Origin: Acanthosoma haemorrhoidale
Lineage: Eukaryota; Arthropoda; Insecta; Hemiptera; Acanthosomatidae
Assembly (NCBI GenBank): GCA_930367205.1
Contig: OV884011.1
Coordinates: 105,701,139-105,765,138, forward strand
Length of the DNA stretch: 64,000 nucleotides
Direction: 5' to 3'
Positions 23,111 to 35,649 of this stretch are shown here, piece after piece (positions within the stretch are counted from its first letter, which is position 1; each line of letters begins with the position of its first letter). Position numbers and translations under genes: made by a program. The notes under the pieces were generated by a model. That model was not told where the DNA came from. It did not search any database and saw nothing but the letters and a program-made list of their open reading frames with translations.

Positions 23111-25691
23111 TATAGGGAGTGTGGGGAAATTTTTGTATTTCTTGATCGGTTGAGACACGTATATTGTGTATTTCCCCGTACCTACAATTTTAATTGCTAA
23201 TATTTTGGACAAATATTGCTAGCAGTTTAGGCTGTTGGTGTTTGGTTGGCTTCCATGTTCTCTACTTCTTGTTTCAGCACCACAAAACTATTTTTTGTGA
23301 AGAAAGGGGGGCGTCGTCGATGGTTTATTTTGTCTCTTAGAAGTTGTTGCCTTCTGTGGTAAGTCCTCCGTCGAGCTAGCTGCAGAAGAATTTATTTGTG
23401 CATGTCTGTTTAAACAGCGTGGTTGTCACTTAATTGGCGATGGAGTAAAGGTTGGGTCCAGAGACCTTGACTGTTTTTTATTTTGAGACATTAATTGTTG
23501 ATAGAAACGCATGTTTCATCATCAACAATATTTATTATTAGTAATAATTGTGGGGGTAAATTGGCCAGGAAAAAATGCCGAACTTGTTGACATAAATATG
23601 TCTGTTGATATGTTGATTGTTCCTTTCTTTCATTATAAATGTGTTCATTTAAAATATATATAATTTAGTTCTACAGTTGTGTTTTTAATACAGTTTTTGC
23701 CCCGTTTTATTTTCCTAAATAACATATCTTTTGTGCTGTTAATTGCCAAGAAAATGTTACACACTATAGTATATAACTATTGTATTTTATTATTATTGAT
23801 GTTTAAAATAAATAAAAAAATGAGAGATACATGCGCAAAGTTTAATGACTAATATATTTTTAAAATAATGTTAATTTAAAACAACAGTAGCTATGGTAAA
23901 AATTGAGAATTAAAATATCAATCAATAGAGCTTTTTAAAGAAACTGCCTGAGAATTGAAATATTAATGAAAATAGTTCAATGAAAAATAGATTAATCAAG
24001 AGGGAGTTCATCTAAAACCTTAATTGTGCAATAGTTCACACTTGAATATTTTTTATTTAATTATATTTAATAACATTTATATTGATGTTATTGCAAATAC
24101 ATTAAAATTGCTGCTGTAGTTGGTAGGTAGAAAACTAGTGCAGTTGCTAGGTATTAGGTGCTTTCCTCTCAACCTGATTTTATAGAAAACACTGTTCCCT
24201 GAAGTTTATTCGGGCTTGCAGTGACTTTTGAGTTCTTATTACGTTAGTAGCAGCCTGGCGACTAAAGAATTGTCTATATAACACTTGATTACTAGATGGA
24301 TTAGTAGTTTAAACTATCCTATGAGCAGCTTCTACTACTTGTTCATTACTCTAAAAGAGTATTTCTATCTTTAGAAAAGTAAAATGAATTAGTAGAGGTG
24401 TTTGCTACCACCTCACTGGAGAAAGGAAAGTGGGATTGGTATGTGTGTTACTTTACCATATATCTTTATCATCATGAGTTACCAGTAATTGGATGAAGAA
24501 TCACAAGAAGTAGATCTATGTTACAATGGCAAATGTTATACAATTTTCAGATAATTGTATACATTTTTATGATTTATTTAGTTCCTTATATTTGTAATCT
24601 AATAGCAACACTCTTCATTGTACACTCATGTTGGCCTTTAATATATATACATATTTTTTACAAATTCAGCTTGTCTTTTCACTTACCAATATCATCCATA
24701 GTCAACTTTACCAGTAACTCGATCAGTTTACATTCAGAAGGACATCAACTCTTTTTAATGAAACAAGATATATTATAATATTTACAGCGCACAAAGTTAA
24801 GTTTACCTCTGAGTAGTCTCAGGTAGAATTAGGAATCATGAATCAATTAAGCAAAAACAGTAATTTTATATCATCAATAGAAAAAAAAAATCCTAATTTT
24901 CACTATAGAATCTATAATAATAAAGTAGTACTAAAAAATATTTCTAAATTAAGGGCCTTCTGAATTCATTTTCAAACAAGTGAAGTCTTTACTCATTTAG
25001 TCAAATTTTAAGCTTAAACAATTTAATAATAAAATAATAAAGATTAAACAGAAAAAACATTTGAGTCATATATTCTTTTGATGGTTTTATGTAATTTATC
25101 TTATCTTGCTTTATAGTAAGCCCAATACAGCTTTCTCAAGAGCTCGCATGCTTATTTCATACCTGAGGCTGATCTGTTTGTATTATTGACGTTGTAGCAA
25201 TACTAAGTATTTGAATTCAAATATAATTAGTAGGCAAGCAAGACCAGCTTCCTGTTCTATACCTTTCTTTGTGGTGAAAGGTTTAATGAAGTATCCAACA
25301 ACACTCATTATCCTTCATAATGCATTCCAATAACCTCATCAGTTAGGCTGATGAATTTTCCAATTAATTAACTATTAATCCAGAAACTTGAACCAAGAAC
25401 ATTCATTTGTAGCAATTACAATCATACTTCACTTTATTTGTTACGAGATCCTGCTAAATATTTTATAAGAATAATTAGATAATTTAGAAAAATATTACCT
25501 AGGATTACTTTTTTGTTCACAAAAACTATATTCATTGAATTAATAGTGTATTAAGTGTATAATACAAACTCCACTTGGACATTTTTCACTTTTATTGCAT
25601 GTGTATACTAGCCAACTCCAAATTACTTATATTTCTTTCATGTTTTTCTATTATTGACTTAATATCCATGCACCTGTTTATTATTAAGAAA
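23111..25691. other. AT-rich non-coding upstream of ankyrin gene 2
   Basis: No gene or recognisable mobile element. Short ORFs here are AT-rich and hydrophobic without domain signs. Confidence 0.4.
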
Positions 25692-25698
25692 TATAAAT
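25692..25698 (+). promoter_or_regulatory. Possible TATA box of ankyrin gene 2
   Basis: TATAAAT about 95 bases before the ATG at 25793. In DNA this AT-rich the match is weak evidence. TTTCAG at 25741-25746 could also be an acceptor, in which case a non-coding first exon lies further upstream. Confidence 0.3.
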
Positions 25699-25792
25699 AA
25701 ATAATAAAGATAATTAAGTGAGAATTATACATAGATAATATTTCAGGTCTCTCTTGTAACAATCTTCTAATCTCCTGGAACGGTTCAACAAG

Positions 25793-28700
25793 ATGTTGAA
25801 GGCCTTAATCTGCTTCACATTCGCATTAATTCAAACTACCACAAATGTAAGTGTGCTTGAGGTAAAAAACATAATTATACTACTCAAGCTTCATTTGAGA
25901 AACTTGTTAAATTCATTCCGGTGCTTTAATGAACAGAACAGAATCATCATTGGGAAAATAAATATGTTTTATTCCTCTATAAAGTAGTGTTTATTAAATA
26001 AATATATTACATTCATAGAACAAAATAAGCATATATCATTAAGATGTTTACTGGTTGTTGGTTTTTGTTCTGAAATGATCTAAAAAAGAAGTCACTACTC
26101 ATGCTTGAAATTAATTTATTATAGCTAAGCACTTTCATCAGTGTAAAATGTCATTCTCAAATGCTAATAATATGACACTAAAAATCATAAGTAGCACTAT
26201 GAAATTAAATATTGTCAACTTTTTTTACCATTGGCTGTAAAAAATGAACTATATATGAAGATAGATAACAATTCTCAATGTATTTCTTAAAATTCTTTAC
26301 TGAAATTTAATCTGATTTGTTATTCTATTCTTTACCTTTATTTTCCATCATTAAAGTGGACGTCTTTTTAGCCATGAGACCCCTCAATCAGAGAGAGAGA
26401 GAGAAAGAGAAAGAGAGAGAGATTTCAAGTAGGGAGATCATTATGTCTGTGTTTGCTACATGTCAGCACATATCATGTGACAGACATGTCTACATGTCAC
26501 TACTGAAAAAATATACATATACTAGCAGATAGTCATGAAAACCAACCTCAGTTTAACCAAGGGTGACAGATGAAAACGGCAACATGTTCCTGCCCTGAAC
26601 CTTTTTAGTACTGCGCACAAAACATTCAATTGCTTTTAGGATACTAAGGTTTTATTGTTTGGGTCCGGGGTGCTCATATTACACTGTTAACATATGACTA
26701 AGGGAGGGTAAGCTAACACAAAGAAGACCAAAAGAAAAAGTCTCAACACTTTAAAGTGCAAGATGTCTGTTGTATTTGCCACCCTCAAGTAGTCTTCTTG
26801 AATATCTCTTTGTTTTTAATTATCTAGATACCATACATTGCTAATTAAGTAACCTAGTGATTAGCTTGTTTGACTACTTTTGTGGGAACCGTGTCAGGTT
26901 TGATTTCTAGCTTCATCTTTGGATTTTCCTATGAGGTATGAGGGATTTGTAGGAATAACTCAGAATCATGAGGTAAAATAAGTAGCAAATTGAATAAAGA
27001 AGTATTAAGTAGTGGGGTTGTAGATAGTATTAACCTTCCTTAGTATTGATTTCCTCAATGCCATCCTTTAAGCAACAACTATCAACCTTATCTCTAGGAA
27101 ATTTAATTTTTAGTTTAGATATCTTAAATTGATGTTTCTGAACTATGTTGATTTGAAGAGTATGCCACCACATAGTTACTCTCCCTTTTGTTTTATTAAA
27201 CATAGCAGGCAACAAATTTAATTAAAAGTAAACATTTAAGAGTTGCAATAGCTTTGACAAAACGTTTATGATAAATAGATACTTGTTTTAAATACTACTG
27301 ATACAGTAAATTATAAAAAGGTATTATAAATGTCCATTTTTTAACTTTAGAATATCAAATAATTTTATTACTAAATTATATATTATTATTGTCAACAACA
27401 ACAATATTTTTTGTCTCAGGCTCAAGACAAGATAAGTACTCCTGAAGAAAACAAACTCATTAGGTATCCATCACAAGAAAAATTCATGGATAATTTTTTG
27501 GCATTGCTGACAGATAAAATTAATTATGCTACTGAAACCTTACTTACCTATACTACTGTAGATTATGATGAATTCCTTTCAAATGTTTATTCAACTGAAT
27601 ATACCTTCTTACTACTGCTGAACTCTTTAAGCGAAAATGACACCACATATTCCAATCAACTGCTGAAACTTAGTTCCAAAATCAAATCAGATCCCAATGA
27701 AATATTAATGATATGGGTCAGATCAAGCTTTGTTGAACCAAGGCGAAGTACGATTCTGAGTGAATGGGTAAGGTCAAAGTTTCATTTCCCACTTGATAGA
27801 ATGTACAAAGTCATTGATTCTGTAGTAAACGGACACAAAAAAGGCTTGGAAAGCATTCCGCAATTTATCATCAATGAAATTTTGTTGATGGCGAATAAAT
27901 CTGAAATATTACTAGATTCTTGTAAAAAAGGAGATATTGAAATATTTAATTGGCTTTGGATGAAAGACACTGACGTGAACACAAATGAAGCATTGCAGGT
28001 GGCCTGGAATAGCAAAAGCTGGGAAATTGTTAAATCATTGTTATGCAATGGAACTCTAAAAAATGTTAGAAATGAAATGACTAATCTTATCAATGAAAGA
28101 AATGAAACACTCCTTCACATCGCTGCTGGGCTGAAAATGCCTGAATCAGTTAAAGCTCTTCTAAAAATGGGTGCAAAAACAAATATACCTGATTTAGATG
28201 GATTTACTCCACTTCACCGAGCTGTTGAGGAAAATGATATAGAAACTGTTGAACTGTTGCTACAACAAGGATCAAATGTAAATCAAGAGACAACATTAGG
28301 ATACATCCCACTACATTCTGCGACCACAAATGGATACTTACCAATAGCAAGGCTTTTGATTCAATATGGGAGTCTTATTAATAAAAAAGACAAATACGGA
28401 TTGACCCCATTAAAAATAGCAAAACAAATAGGAATAATGGGTGTTCTTGAGAGATTGCTAAAAGAAAATCCAACTATTACAGAAGATATATATAATGATG
28501 AACTATCAATTTTATTTACCTCAATTATACTTTCGAGAAACAAAAGTAAACCCTTTACTCAAACTGATGATACATCTCTTTTATTGTCTTCACAAATTGG
28601 AGATATTTTAATTAGAAGTGGTAAAGAACCTAGTGTTCTTTCATCTTTACAATCAAATTTGTTAATGCTTACTAGACAAAGTAAAAATAAACTACTTTCT

Positions 28701-31700
28701 ACCGTTATAAGCAACTTAGGTTTTGACATGTCATCTAATAATACCAGTAAAATAGGCGAAATTATTAATACGCAAATAAATACATGCCCACAACTGCTGC
28801 ATTCCGCAGTTAAAAAAAACGATAAGAAACTAGCGACCATGTTGCTTGACGCAGGCATAGATGTGAATGCGAAAAATAATGAGAATAAAACAGCATTGTA
28901 TGAAGCTTGCTCTTTGGGGCTTAGTGAAATTGTACAAATATTACTAAAAAGAGGAGCAGACATAAAAACTGAAACAAACAAAGATAAATGGATACCTCTA
29001 CATATCGCATCAGCACAAGGACATGCTAATGTAGTAAAACTGCTGTTAGAAAAAACTGCAGAAGTTGATGTCAGAGACTTCGATGGCAAGACTCCATTAA
29101 TTGAGGCATCCTACTGGGGGCACGATGATGTAGTGAAGATTCTTCTTGGTAAAAGGGCGGATATCACAGCTAAAACCAATAACAAAGGTTGGACAGCACT
29201 TCATACAGCTGCAGCACAAGGCCACTCTTCCGTTGTCAATTCATTGATAACGCACGGCGCGGATATAAATGTAAAAAGTGAGGATAACAAAACCCCACTG
29301 TTTGAAGCATCCTATTGGGGACACGATGATGTAGTGAAGATTCTTCTAGGTAAAGGGGTGGATATCACTGCTAGAACAAAAGACGGAGGTTGGACAGCAC
29401 TTCATACGGCTGCAGCACGGGGCCACGCTTCGGTTGTCAATTCATTGATAACCCACGGCGCGGATATAAATGTAAAAAGTGACGAAAACAAAACCCCACT
29501 GTTTGAAGCATCTTTTTGGGGACACGATGATGTAGTGAGGATTCTTCTCGGTAAAGGGGCGGATATCACTGCGAAAACAAAAGACGGAGGTTGGACAGCA
29601 CTTCATAGGGCTGCAGCGTGGGGCCACGTTCCCGTAGTCAATTCATTAATAACGCACGGCGCGGATATAAATGTAAAAAGTGACGATAACAAAACCCCAC
29701 TATTTGAAGCATCTCATTGGGGACAAGATGATGTAGTTAAGATTCTTCTTGGTAAAGGGGTGGATATCACTGCTAAAACAAATGACGGAGGCTGGACAGC
29801 ACTTCATACGGCTGCAGCACGGGGCCACCCTTCCGTTGTCAATTCATTGATAATGCACGGCGCGGATATAAATGTAAAAAGTGAGGATAATAAAACCCCA
29901 CTGTTTGAAGCATCTTATTGTGGACACGATGATGTAGTGAAGATTCTTCTTGGTAAAGGGGCGGATATCACAGCTAAAACAAAAAACGGAGGTTGGACAG
30001 CACTTCATACGGCTGCAGCGCGGGGCCACGTTTCCGTAGTCAATTCATTGATAATGCACGGCGCGGATATAAATGTAAAAAGTGACGATAACAAATCCCC
30101 ACTGTTTGAAGCATCTTATTTTGGACACGATGATGTAGTAAAGATTCTTCTTGGTAAAGGGGCGGATATCACAGCTAAAACAAAAAACGGAGGTTGGACA
30201 GCACTTCATACGGCTGCAGCACGGGGCCACCCTTCCGTTGTCAATTCATTGATAATGCACGGCGCGGATATAAATGTAAAAAGTGAGGATAATAAAACCC
30301 CACTGTTTGAAGCATCTTATTGGGGACACGATGATGTAGTGAAGATTCTTCTTTTTAAAGGGGCGGATATCACAGCTAAAACAAAAAACGGAGGTTGGAC
30401 AGCACTTCATACGGCTGCAGCGCGGGGCTACGTTTCCGTAGTCAATTCATTGATAATGCACGGCGCGGATATAAATGTAAAAAGTAAGGATAATAAAACC
30501 CCACTGTTTGAAGCATCTTATTGTGGACACGATGGTGTAGTGAAGATTCTTCTTGGTAAAGGGGTGGATATCACTGCCAATACAAGAGAAGGACTTTGGA
30601 CAGCACTTCATACGGCTGCAGCGCGGGGCCACGTTTCCGTAGTCAATTCATTGATAAGGCACGGGGCGGATATAAATGTAAAAAGTGACGATAACAAAAC
30701 CCCACTGTTTGAAGCATCTTATTTTGGACACGATGATGTAGTGAAGATTCTTCTTGGTAAAGGGGCGGATATCACAGCTAAAACAAAAAACGGAGGTTGG
30801 ACAGCACTTCATACGGCTGCAGCACGGGGCCACGCTTCGGTTGTCAATTCATTAATAACCCACGGCGTGGATATAAATGTAAAAAGTGACGAAAACAAAA
30901 CCCCACTGTTTGAAGCATCTTTTTGGGGACACGATGATGTAGTGAGGATTCTTCTCGGTAAAGGGGCGGATATCACTGCGAAAACAAAAGACGGAGGTTG
31001 GACAGCACTTCATAGGGCTGCAGCGTGGGGCCACGTTCCCGTAGTCAATTCATTAATAACGCACGGCGCGGATATAAATGTAAAAAGTGACGATAACAAA
31101 ACCCCACTATTTGAAGCATCTCATTGGGGACAAGATGATGTAGTTAAGATTCTTCTTGGTAAAGGGGTGGATATCACTGCTAAAACAAATGACGGAGGCT
31201 GGACAGCACTTCATACGGCTGCAGCACGGGGCCACCCTTCCGTTGTCAATTCATTGATAATGCACGGCGCGGATATAAATGTGAAAAGTGAGGATAATAA
31301 AACCCCACTGTTTGAAGCATCTTATTGTGGACACGATGATGTAGTGAAGATTCTTCTTGGTAAAGGGGCGGATATCACAGCTAAAACAAAAAACGGAGGT
31401 TGGACAGCACTTCATACGGCTGCAGCGCGGGGCCACGTTTCCGTAGTCAATTCATTGATAAGGCACGGGGCGGATATAAATGTAAAAAGTGACGATAACA
31501 AATCCCCACTGTTTGAAGCATCTTATTTTGGACACGATGATGTAGTGAAGATTCTTCTTGGTAAAGGGGCGGATATCACAGCTAAAACAAAAAACGGAGG
31601 TTGGACAGCACTTCATACGGCTGCAGCACGGGGCCACCCTTCCGTTGTCAATTCATTGATAATGCACGGCGCGGATTTAAATGTAAAAAGTGAGGATAAT

Positions 31701-32972
31701 AAAACCCCACTGTTTGAAGCATCTTATTGGGGACACGATGATGTAGTGAAGATTCTTCTTGGTAAAGGGGCGGATATCACAGCTAAAACAAAAAACGGAG
31801 GTTGGACAGCACTTCATACGGCTGCAGCGCGGGGCCACGTTTCCGTAGTCAATTCATTGATAATGCACGGCGCGGATATAAATGTAAAAAGTGAGGATAA
31901 TAAAACCCCACTGTTTGAAGCATCTTATTGTGGACACGATGGTGTAGTGAAGATTCTTCTTGGTAAAGGGGTGGATATCACTGCCAATACAAGAGAAGGA
32001 CTTTGGACAGCACTTCATACGGCTGCAGCGCGGGGCCACGTTTCCATAGTCAATTCATTGATAAGGCACGGGGCGGATATAAATGTAAAAAGTGACGATA
32101 ACAAATCCCCACTGTTTGAAGCATCTTATTTTGGACACGATGATGTAGTGAAGATTCTGCTTGGTAAAGGGGCGGATATCACAGCTAAAACAAAAAACGG
32201 AGGTTGGACAGCACTTCATACGGCTGCAGCACGGGGCCACCCTTCCGTTGTCAATTCATTGATAATGCACGGCGCGGATATAAATGTAAAAAGTGAGGAT
32301 AATAAAACCCCACTGTTTGAAGCATCGTATTGGGGACACGATGGTGTAGTGAAGATTCTTCTTGGTAAAGGGGCGGATATCACAGCTAAAACAAAAAACG
32401 GAGGTTGGACAGCACTTCATACGGCTGCAGCGCGGGGCCACCCTTCCGTTGTCAATTCATTGATAATGCACGGCGCGGATATAAATGTAAAAAGTGAGGA
32501 TAATAAAACCCCACTGTTTGAAGCATCGTATTGGGGACACGATGATGTAGTGAAGATTCTGCTTGGTAAAGGGGCGGATATCACAGCTAAAACAAAAAAC
32601 GGAGGTTGGACAGCACTTCATACGGCTGCAGCACGGGGCCACCCTTCCGTTGTCAATTCATTGATAATGCACGGCGCGGATATAAATGTAAAAAGTGAGG
32701 ATAATAAAACCCCACTGTTTGAAGCATCGTATTGGGGACACGATGATGTAGTGAAGATTCTTCTTGGTAAAGGGGCGGATATCACAGCTAAAACAAAAAA
32801 CGGAGGTTGGACAGCACTTCATACGGCTGCAGCACGGGGCCACCCTTCCGTTGTCAATTCATTGATAATGCACGGCGCGGATATAAATGTAAAAAGTGAC
32901 GATAACAAAACCCCACTGTTTGAAGCATCTTATTGGGGACACGATGATGTAGTGAAGATTCTCCAACGCTGA
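25793..32972 (+). CDS. Ankyrin gene 2: secreted ankyrin-repeat protein, 1868 aa, exons 25793-25846 and 27420-32972
   Basis: Exon 1 encodes MLKALICFTFALIQTTTN, a typical signal peptide, then donor GTAAGT at 25847. The large exon starts after the acceptor TTTTTTGTCTCAG (27407-27419) in phase 0 and has no ATG before residue 22, so it needs an upstream start; the two phases fit. Mature protein: an unrecognised N-terminal module of about 170 residues shared with gene 1 (ILSEWVRS, IPQFIINEIL), about eight diverged ankyrin repeats, then about 39 more in 67-residue pairs (TPLFEASYWGHDDVVKILL, then WTALHTAAARGH). It ends abruptly inside a repeat (KILQR, stop). There is no membrane segment after the signal peptide. 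Ankyrin repeats bind proteins. Secretion is inferred from the signal peptide; the layout resembles latrotoxins in outline, but function is unknown. Poly(A) signal candidate AATAAA at 33420-33425. Confidence 0.85.
25847..27419 (+). other. Intron of ankyrin gene 2
   Basis: 1573 bp from GTAAGT to CAG, AT-rich. It contains a GA-rich microsatellite (26391-26422) and a weak tRNA-like stretch around 26845-26915 (ACCTAGTGATTAGCTT and GGTTTGATTTCT resembling A and B boxes). No ORF is supported. Confidence 0.65.
29081..32968 (+). repeat. Coding tandem array, 201-bp unit, about 19.5 copies
   Basis: Each unit encodes 67 residues, i.e. two ankyrin repeats. Counting the EAS motif in each unit gives 20 starts, the last cut short. 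Copies differ at few sites, mainly the residue pair after EAS (YW, FW, HW, YC, YF) and at HxSVVNSLI. The homogeneity, including synonymous sites, points to recent unequal exchange or conversion. Confidence 0.93.
29412..32225 (+). repeat. Higher-order tandem duplication, 2 x 1407 bp (7 units)
   Basis: Units 3-9 and 10-16 run in the same variant order (FW, HW, YC, YF, YW, YC with GHDGVV, YF). For example the stretch at 29482-29665 recurs at 30889-31072 without visible change. A few differences (GCGCGG against GCGTGG; LLFKG against LLGKG) separate the copies. Approximate limits are 29412-30818 and 30819-32225. Confidence 0.88.
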
Positions 32973-34737
32973 CGAGGAAGTTATAATTTTCGCTATGTGC
33001 AGGTCACAACTCACTCACAATCTGTCTATTTATTAACTTTTTATACATCTCTTGTTGAGACCTATACATCAGTCTAATATCTTTTGGTTTTTTCAGACAG
33101 CTTTCGTAATTTAACAGTTAACAGGATAACGGACAAGGGAAGATTTAGTTACAAAATGTTTATATATGTTAACAAATCTCAGTTATCTTAAAAATAATTA
33201 TAATATCATTCAATCAAACAATCAATAGCTATTCTACAAATCAGTCACCAAACGATATTACTTGAAACATTGTATATATATTTATAAATTATTATGTTAC
33301 TGCTAACACAACAACAAGAAAAGGATACCTGAATACGTGATAATAATTTAGTAAGAGGTTGAATATTAAATAATGTTTTCTTAATCAAAGAAAGATGATA
33401 AACTTTTTGTTTACTCTGTAATAAAGTTCTGAATATTATGAATTTGCTAACCTAATATATAAGATATATTAATATATATATATATAACATACGATAACCT
33501 AATACATATATGGTAGTTGTTTCAAGCTTTATCAAAGTATATGATATATTATATGAGTTTACATTTTCAGTATTATTGTATACAACAATAAATGATTTAA
33601 AAGAAGTAACAATGTAATCATAACTGGCCCATCTCTCAATGTTCTTGATTAAACATTGATTTGTACTTAATCCTTTTCTATTGCCTGATAATTAATCTAA
33701 ATACGTCCAAGCAATTGTATGTATTAACTTTATAGAGTCTTCGTTTGTTAAAGTATAACTGTAATAAATCATAATTATATAATAAAATATGGATTAGATA
33801 TGAAAAAAAAAGAAAAATATCACTCACAAATATATATTTTTAGTGGCTTTATTTTTTTTATCCTAGTATATTCTGACAAAAGCTATACAGACTGTCTGTA
33901 TGTACTGTAGACCAATACTCTTTTAAGATATGAATGAAGTTAAAGTAAATATAAATAAAAAATAGGTATTTTATCACCTATATACTAATATAGTGAAGTA
34001 CATTGGGGGTGTGGCGGGACCAGGAACTTCGTAAGACCAGGCATGTATACATTTATCTCAAAACGTGAACCTCATAAAGGTTTTAGTGGAGTCTTAAAAC
34101 TACATTTGAGAGAGAGTTGAGATCGGGCACTTTTAAGACTATAAATGAAGGAACAGTTCACCAAAGTTGTCAAAAACCTCACCTATTTGGCAATATGCTC
34201 TTGGAAATATAGAAACTAAACATAAAAAACATTAAAGGCTATTGTGTTTAAATATAAACAGTCTGTATCGAACAGTTCTAGTTGACTGGAACAATATTAA
34301 TACAATATCATCTGCAGGAAATCACTAATTTTTACATCTTGCCAAGATAACGTAAGAAATATCACATTCTCAGTGCAACACATTACTTACACAGGTATCT
34401 CATATTTACACAGACTGAAGTAAAATTAAGATTCCCGTGGCGCTGATGAACCCGGTTTATTGTAAGACACATATATTACACATAAGAGTGTTGAAGGATG
34501 AGTAAGCATTGACATTACATTACGAATATGAAAATAATGCATTCCCTTTAAGCTTTGTAGATATAATTGGTTTATAGAGGTTAATACTTATGATAACTAA
34601 TAACAGAGAAAACATTGTACATACGCATAGATCTATGTGGAAGCATTTCATCTGTTATTAACGTTATTTACCTATGTATGATTTTTGTCGTTTTTCCCCC
34701 TTTTTTTTTTAAAAGTATGCGGTATTAATTATTATTA
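32973..34737. other. 3' flank of ankyrin gene 2, non-coding
   Basis: AT-rich, with an AT microsatellite near 33465-33485. AATAAA at 33420-33425 and 33586-33591 may end the ankyrin transcript. No gene seen. Confidence 0.45.
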
Positions 34738-34986
34738 TTATTTTTTTTTATCGGTTTTCACTTTTACTTTGACTATTATTTTTTTTATTACGTCAGATAA
34801 TCTATTGACACAATTATTGCGATTACCAATACAACTAGGATAAACGATCTCTTTGCTAGATGTAGTGGATGAAGATTGACTATTTGCACCGAATTTGTTG
34901 TTGCCGGGATCACCACAGACACTAAGCCATTTATTCTTAAGGGAAAAAACCTCAATACATTCATTGTACGTCCACAACACGTACTA
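34738..34986 (-). CDS. Candidate terminal exon, cysteine-bearing, unknown gene
   Basis: On the minus strand an acceptor-like TCTGCATTAG ends at 34987, and the frame is open from there to TAA at about 34738 (80-odd codons). The TAG of the acceptor is in frame, so coding would have to start by splicing. Residues include NECIEVFSLKNKWLSVCGDP and later PSCIGNRNNCVN, with a Ser/Thr-rich middle and a Lys-rich tail. Four Cys (spaced 17, about 38 and 6) and balanced codon use suggest a small secreted protein. I do not recognise it, no upstream exon was found, and it could be chance. Confidence 0.3.
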
Positions 34987-35649
34987 ATGCAGACGCTTAT
35001 TCATATTCCGTAAGTTGTGCTCAGCTTATGAGACTTAGCATGTTATATGGTACAACAAGAAAATAATGGATTGACAGTACCGTATAAACTTAAAGACTAA
35101 GTATCACATTTTTTTTTATTAACTCCTGATATTTATTATTTTAAATTAAATACATACAATAAGAGGGCTTCTTTTACCTTTTTCCTCCATGCATTTTAAG
35201 CAATATTTATAAAACTATCAGTAACTATTTACAGTTAAAACTATATACAATGCAAAATGCTCACCTTCAGTTACATACTACTGAGATACTACTAAGATAC
35301 TGATAGCTTATAGCTTACTTACGTACTAACTTAAACCTTAAGTATTCCCACCTCGAATGCCTGATGGAGCGATGGAGAAACCTAGGTGAGGATATCGTGT
35401 TGAACACGGGATTGGTTAGGTGTTACAGGGAGTCAAAAAAATTGATATTTCAACGGCGATTGAAATCATCCACTGTAAGCAGCTCAAAGTTATCGTGCAG
35501 TTCACGATTTCCCCACTGCTGGAATGATGTATGTTGGACCGTATACGGTTTTGAAATTGTCTGAGTCACTTTTCTGTCACTTCCACCAGATTACGTAAAA
35601 TTAGTGACCATCAACTTGAGGCGTAGTGATTAGGAGACGTGTGTGAATG
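34987..35649. other. AT-rich non-coding
   Basis: No gene seen; the last 250 bp become less AT-rich towards the LINE piece. Confidence 0.4.

Noticed and set aside
24518..24778. 86-codon hydrophobic ORF in AT-rich DNA
   Set aside because: Composition alone explains the hydrophobic content; no domain, splice context or repeat support.
27411..27419. Translation start at 27411 for the large ankyrin exon
   Set aside because: The codon there is TTG, inside a polypyrimidine tract and acceptor (TTTTGTCTCAG). Splicing from the exon at 25793-25846 explains the open frame better.
29442..32843. A series of near-identical 61-codon minus-strand ORFs spaced by 201 or 402 bases
   Set aside because: They are antisense shadows of the ankyrin tandem units; their regularity comes from the 201-bp period and not from separate genes.
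34738..34986. Chemokine-like fold suggested by spacing around SVCGDP
   Set aside because: Only a superficial resemblance; the remaining cysteine pattern does not fit and the family is not expected in insects.
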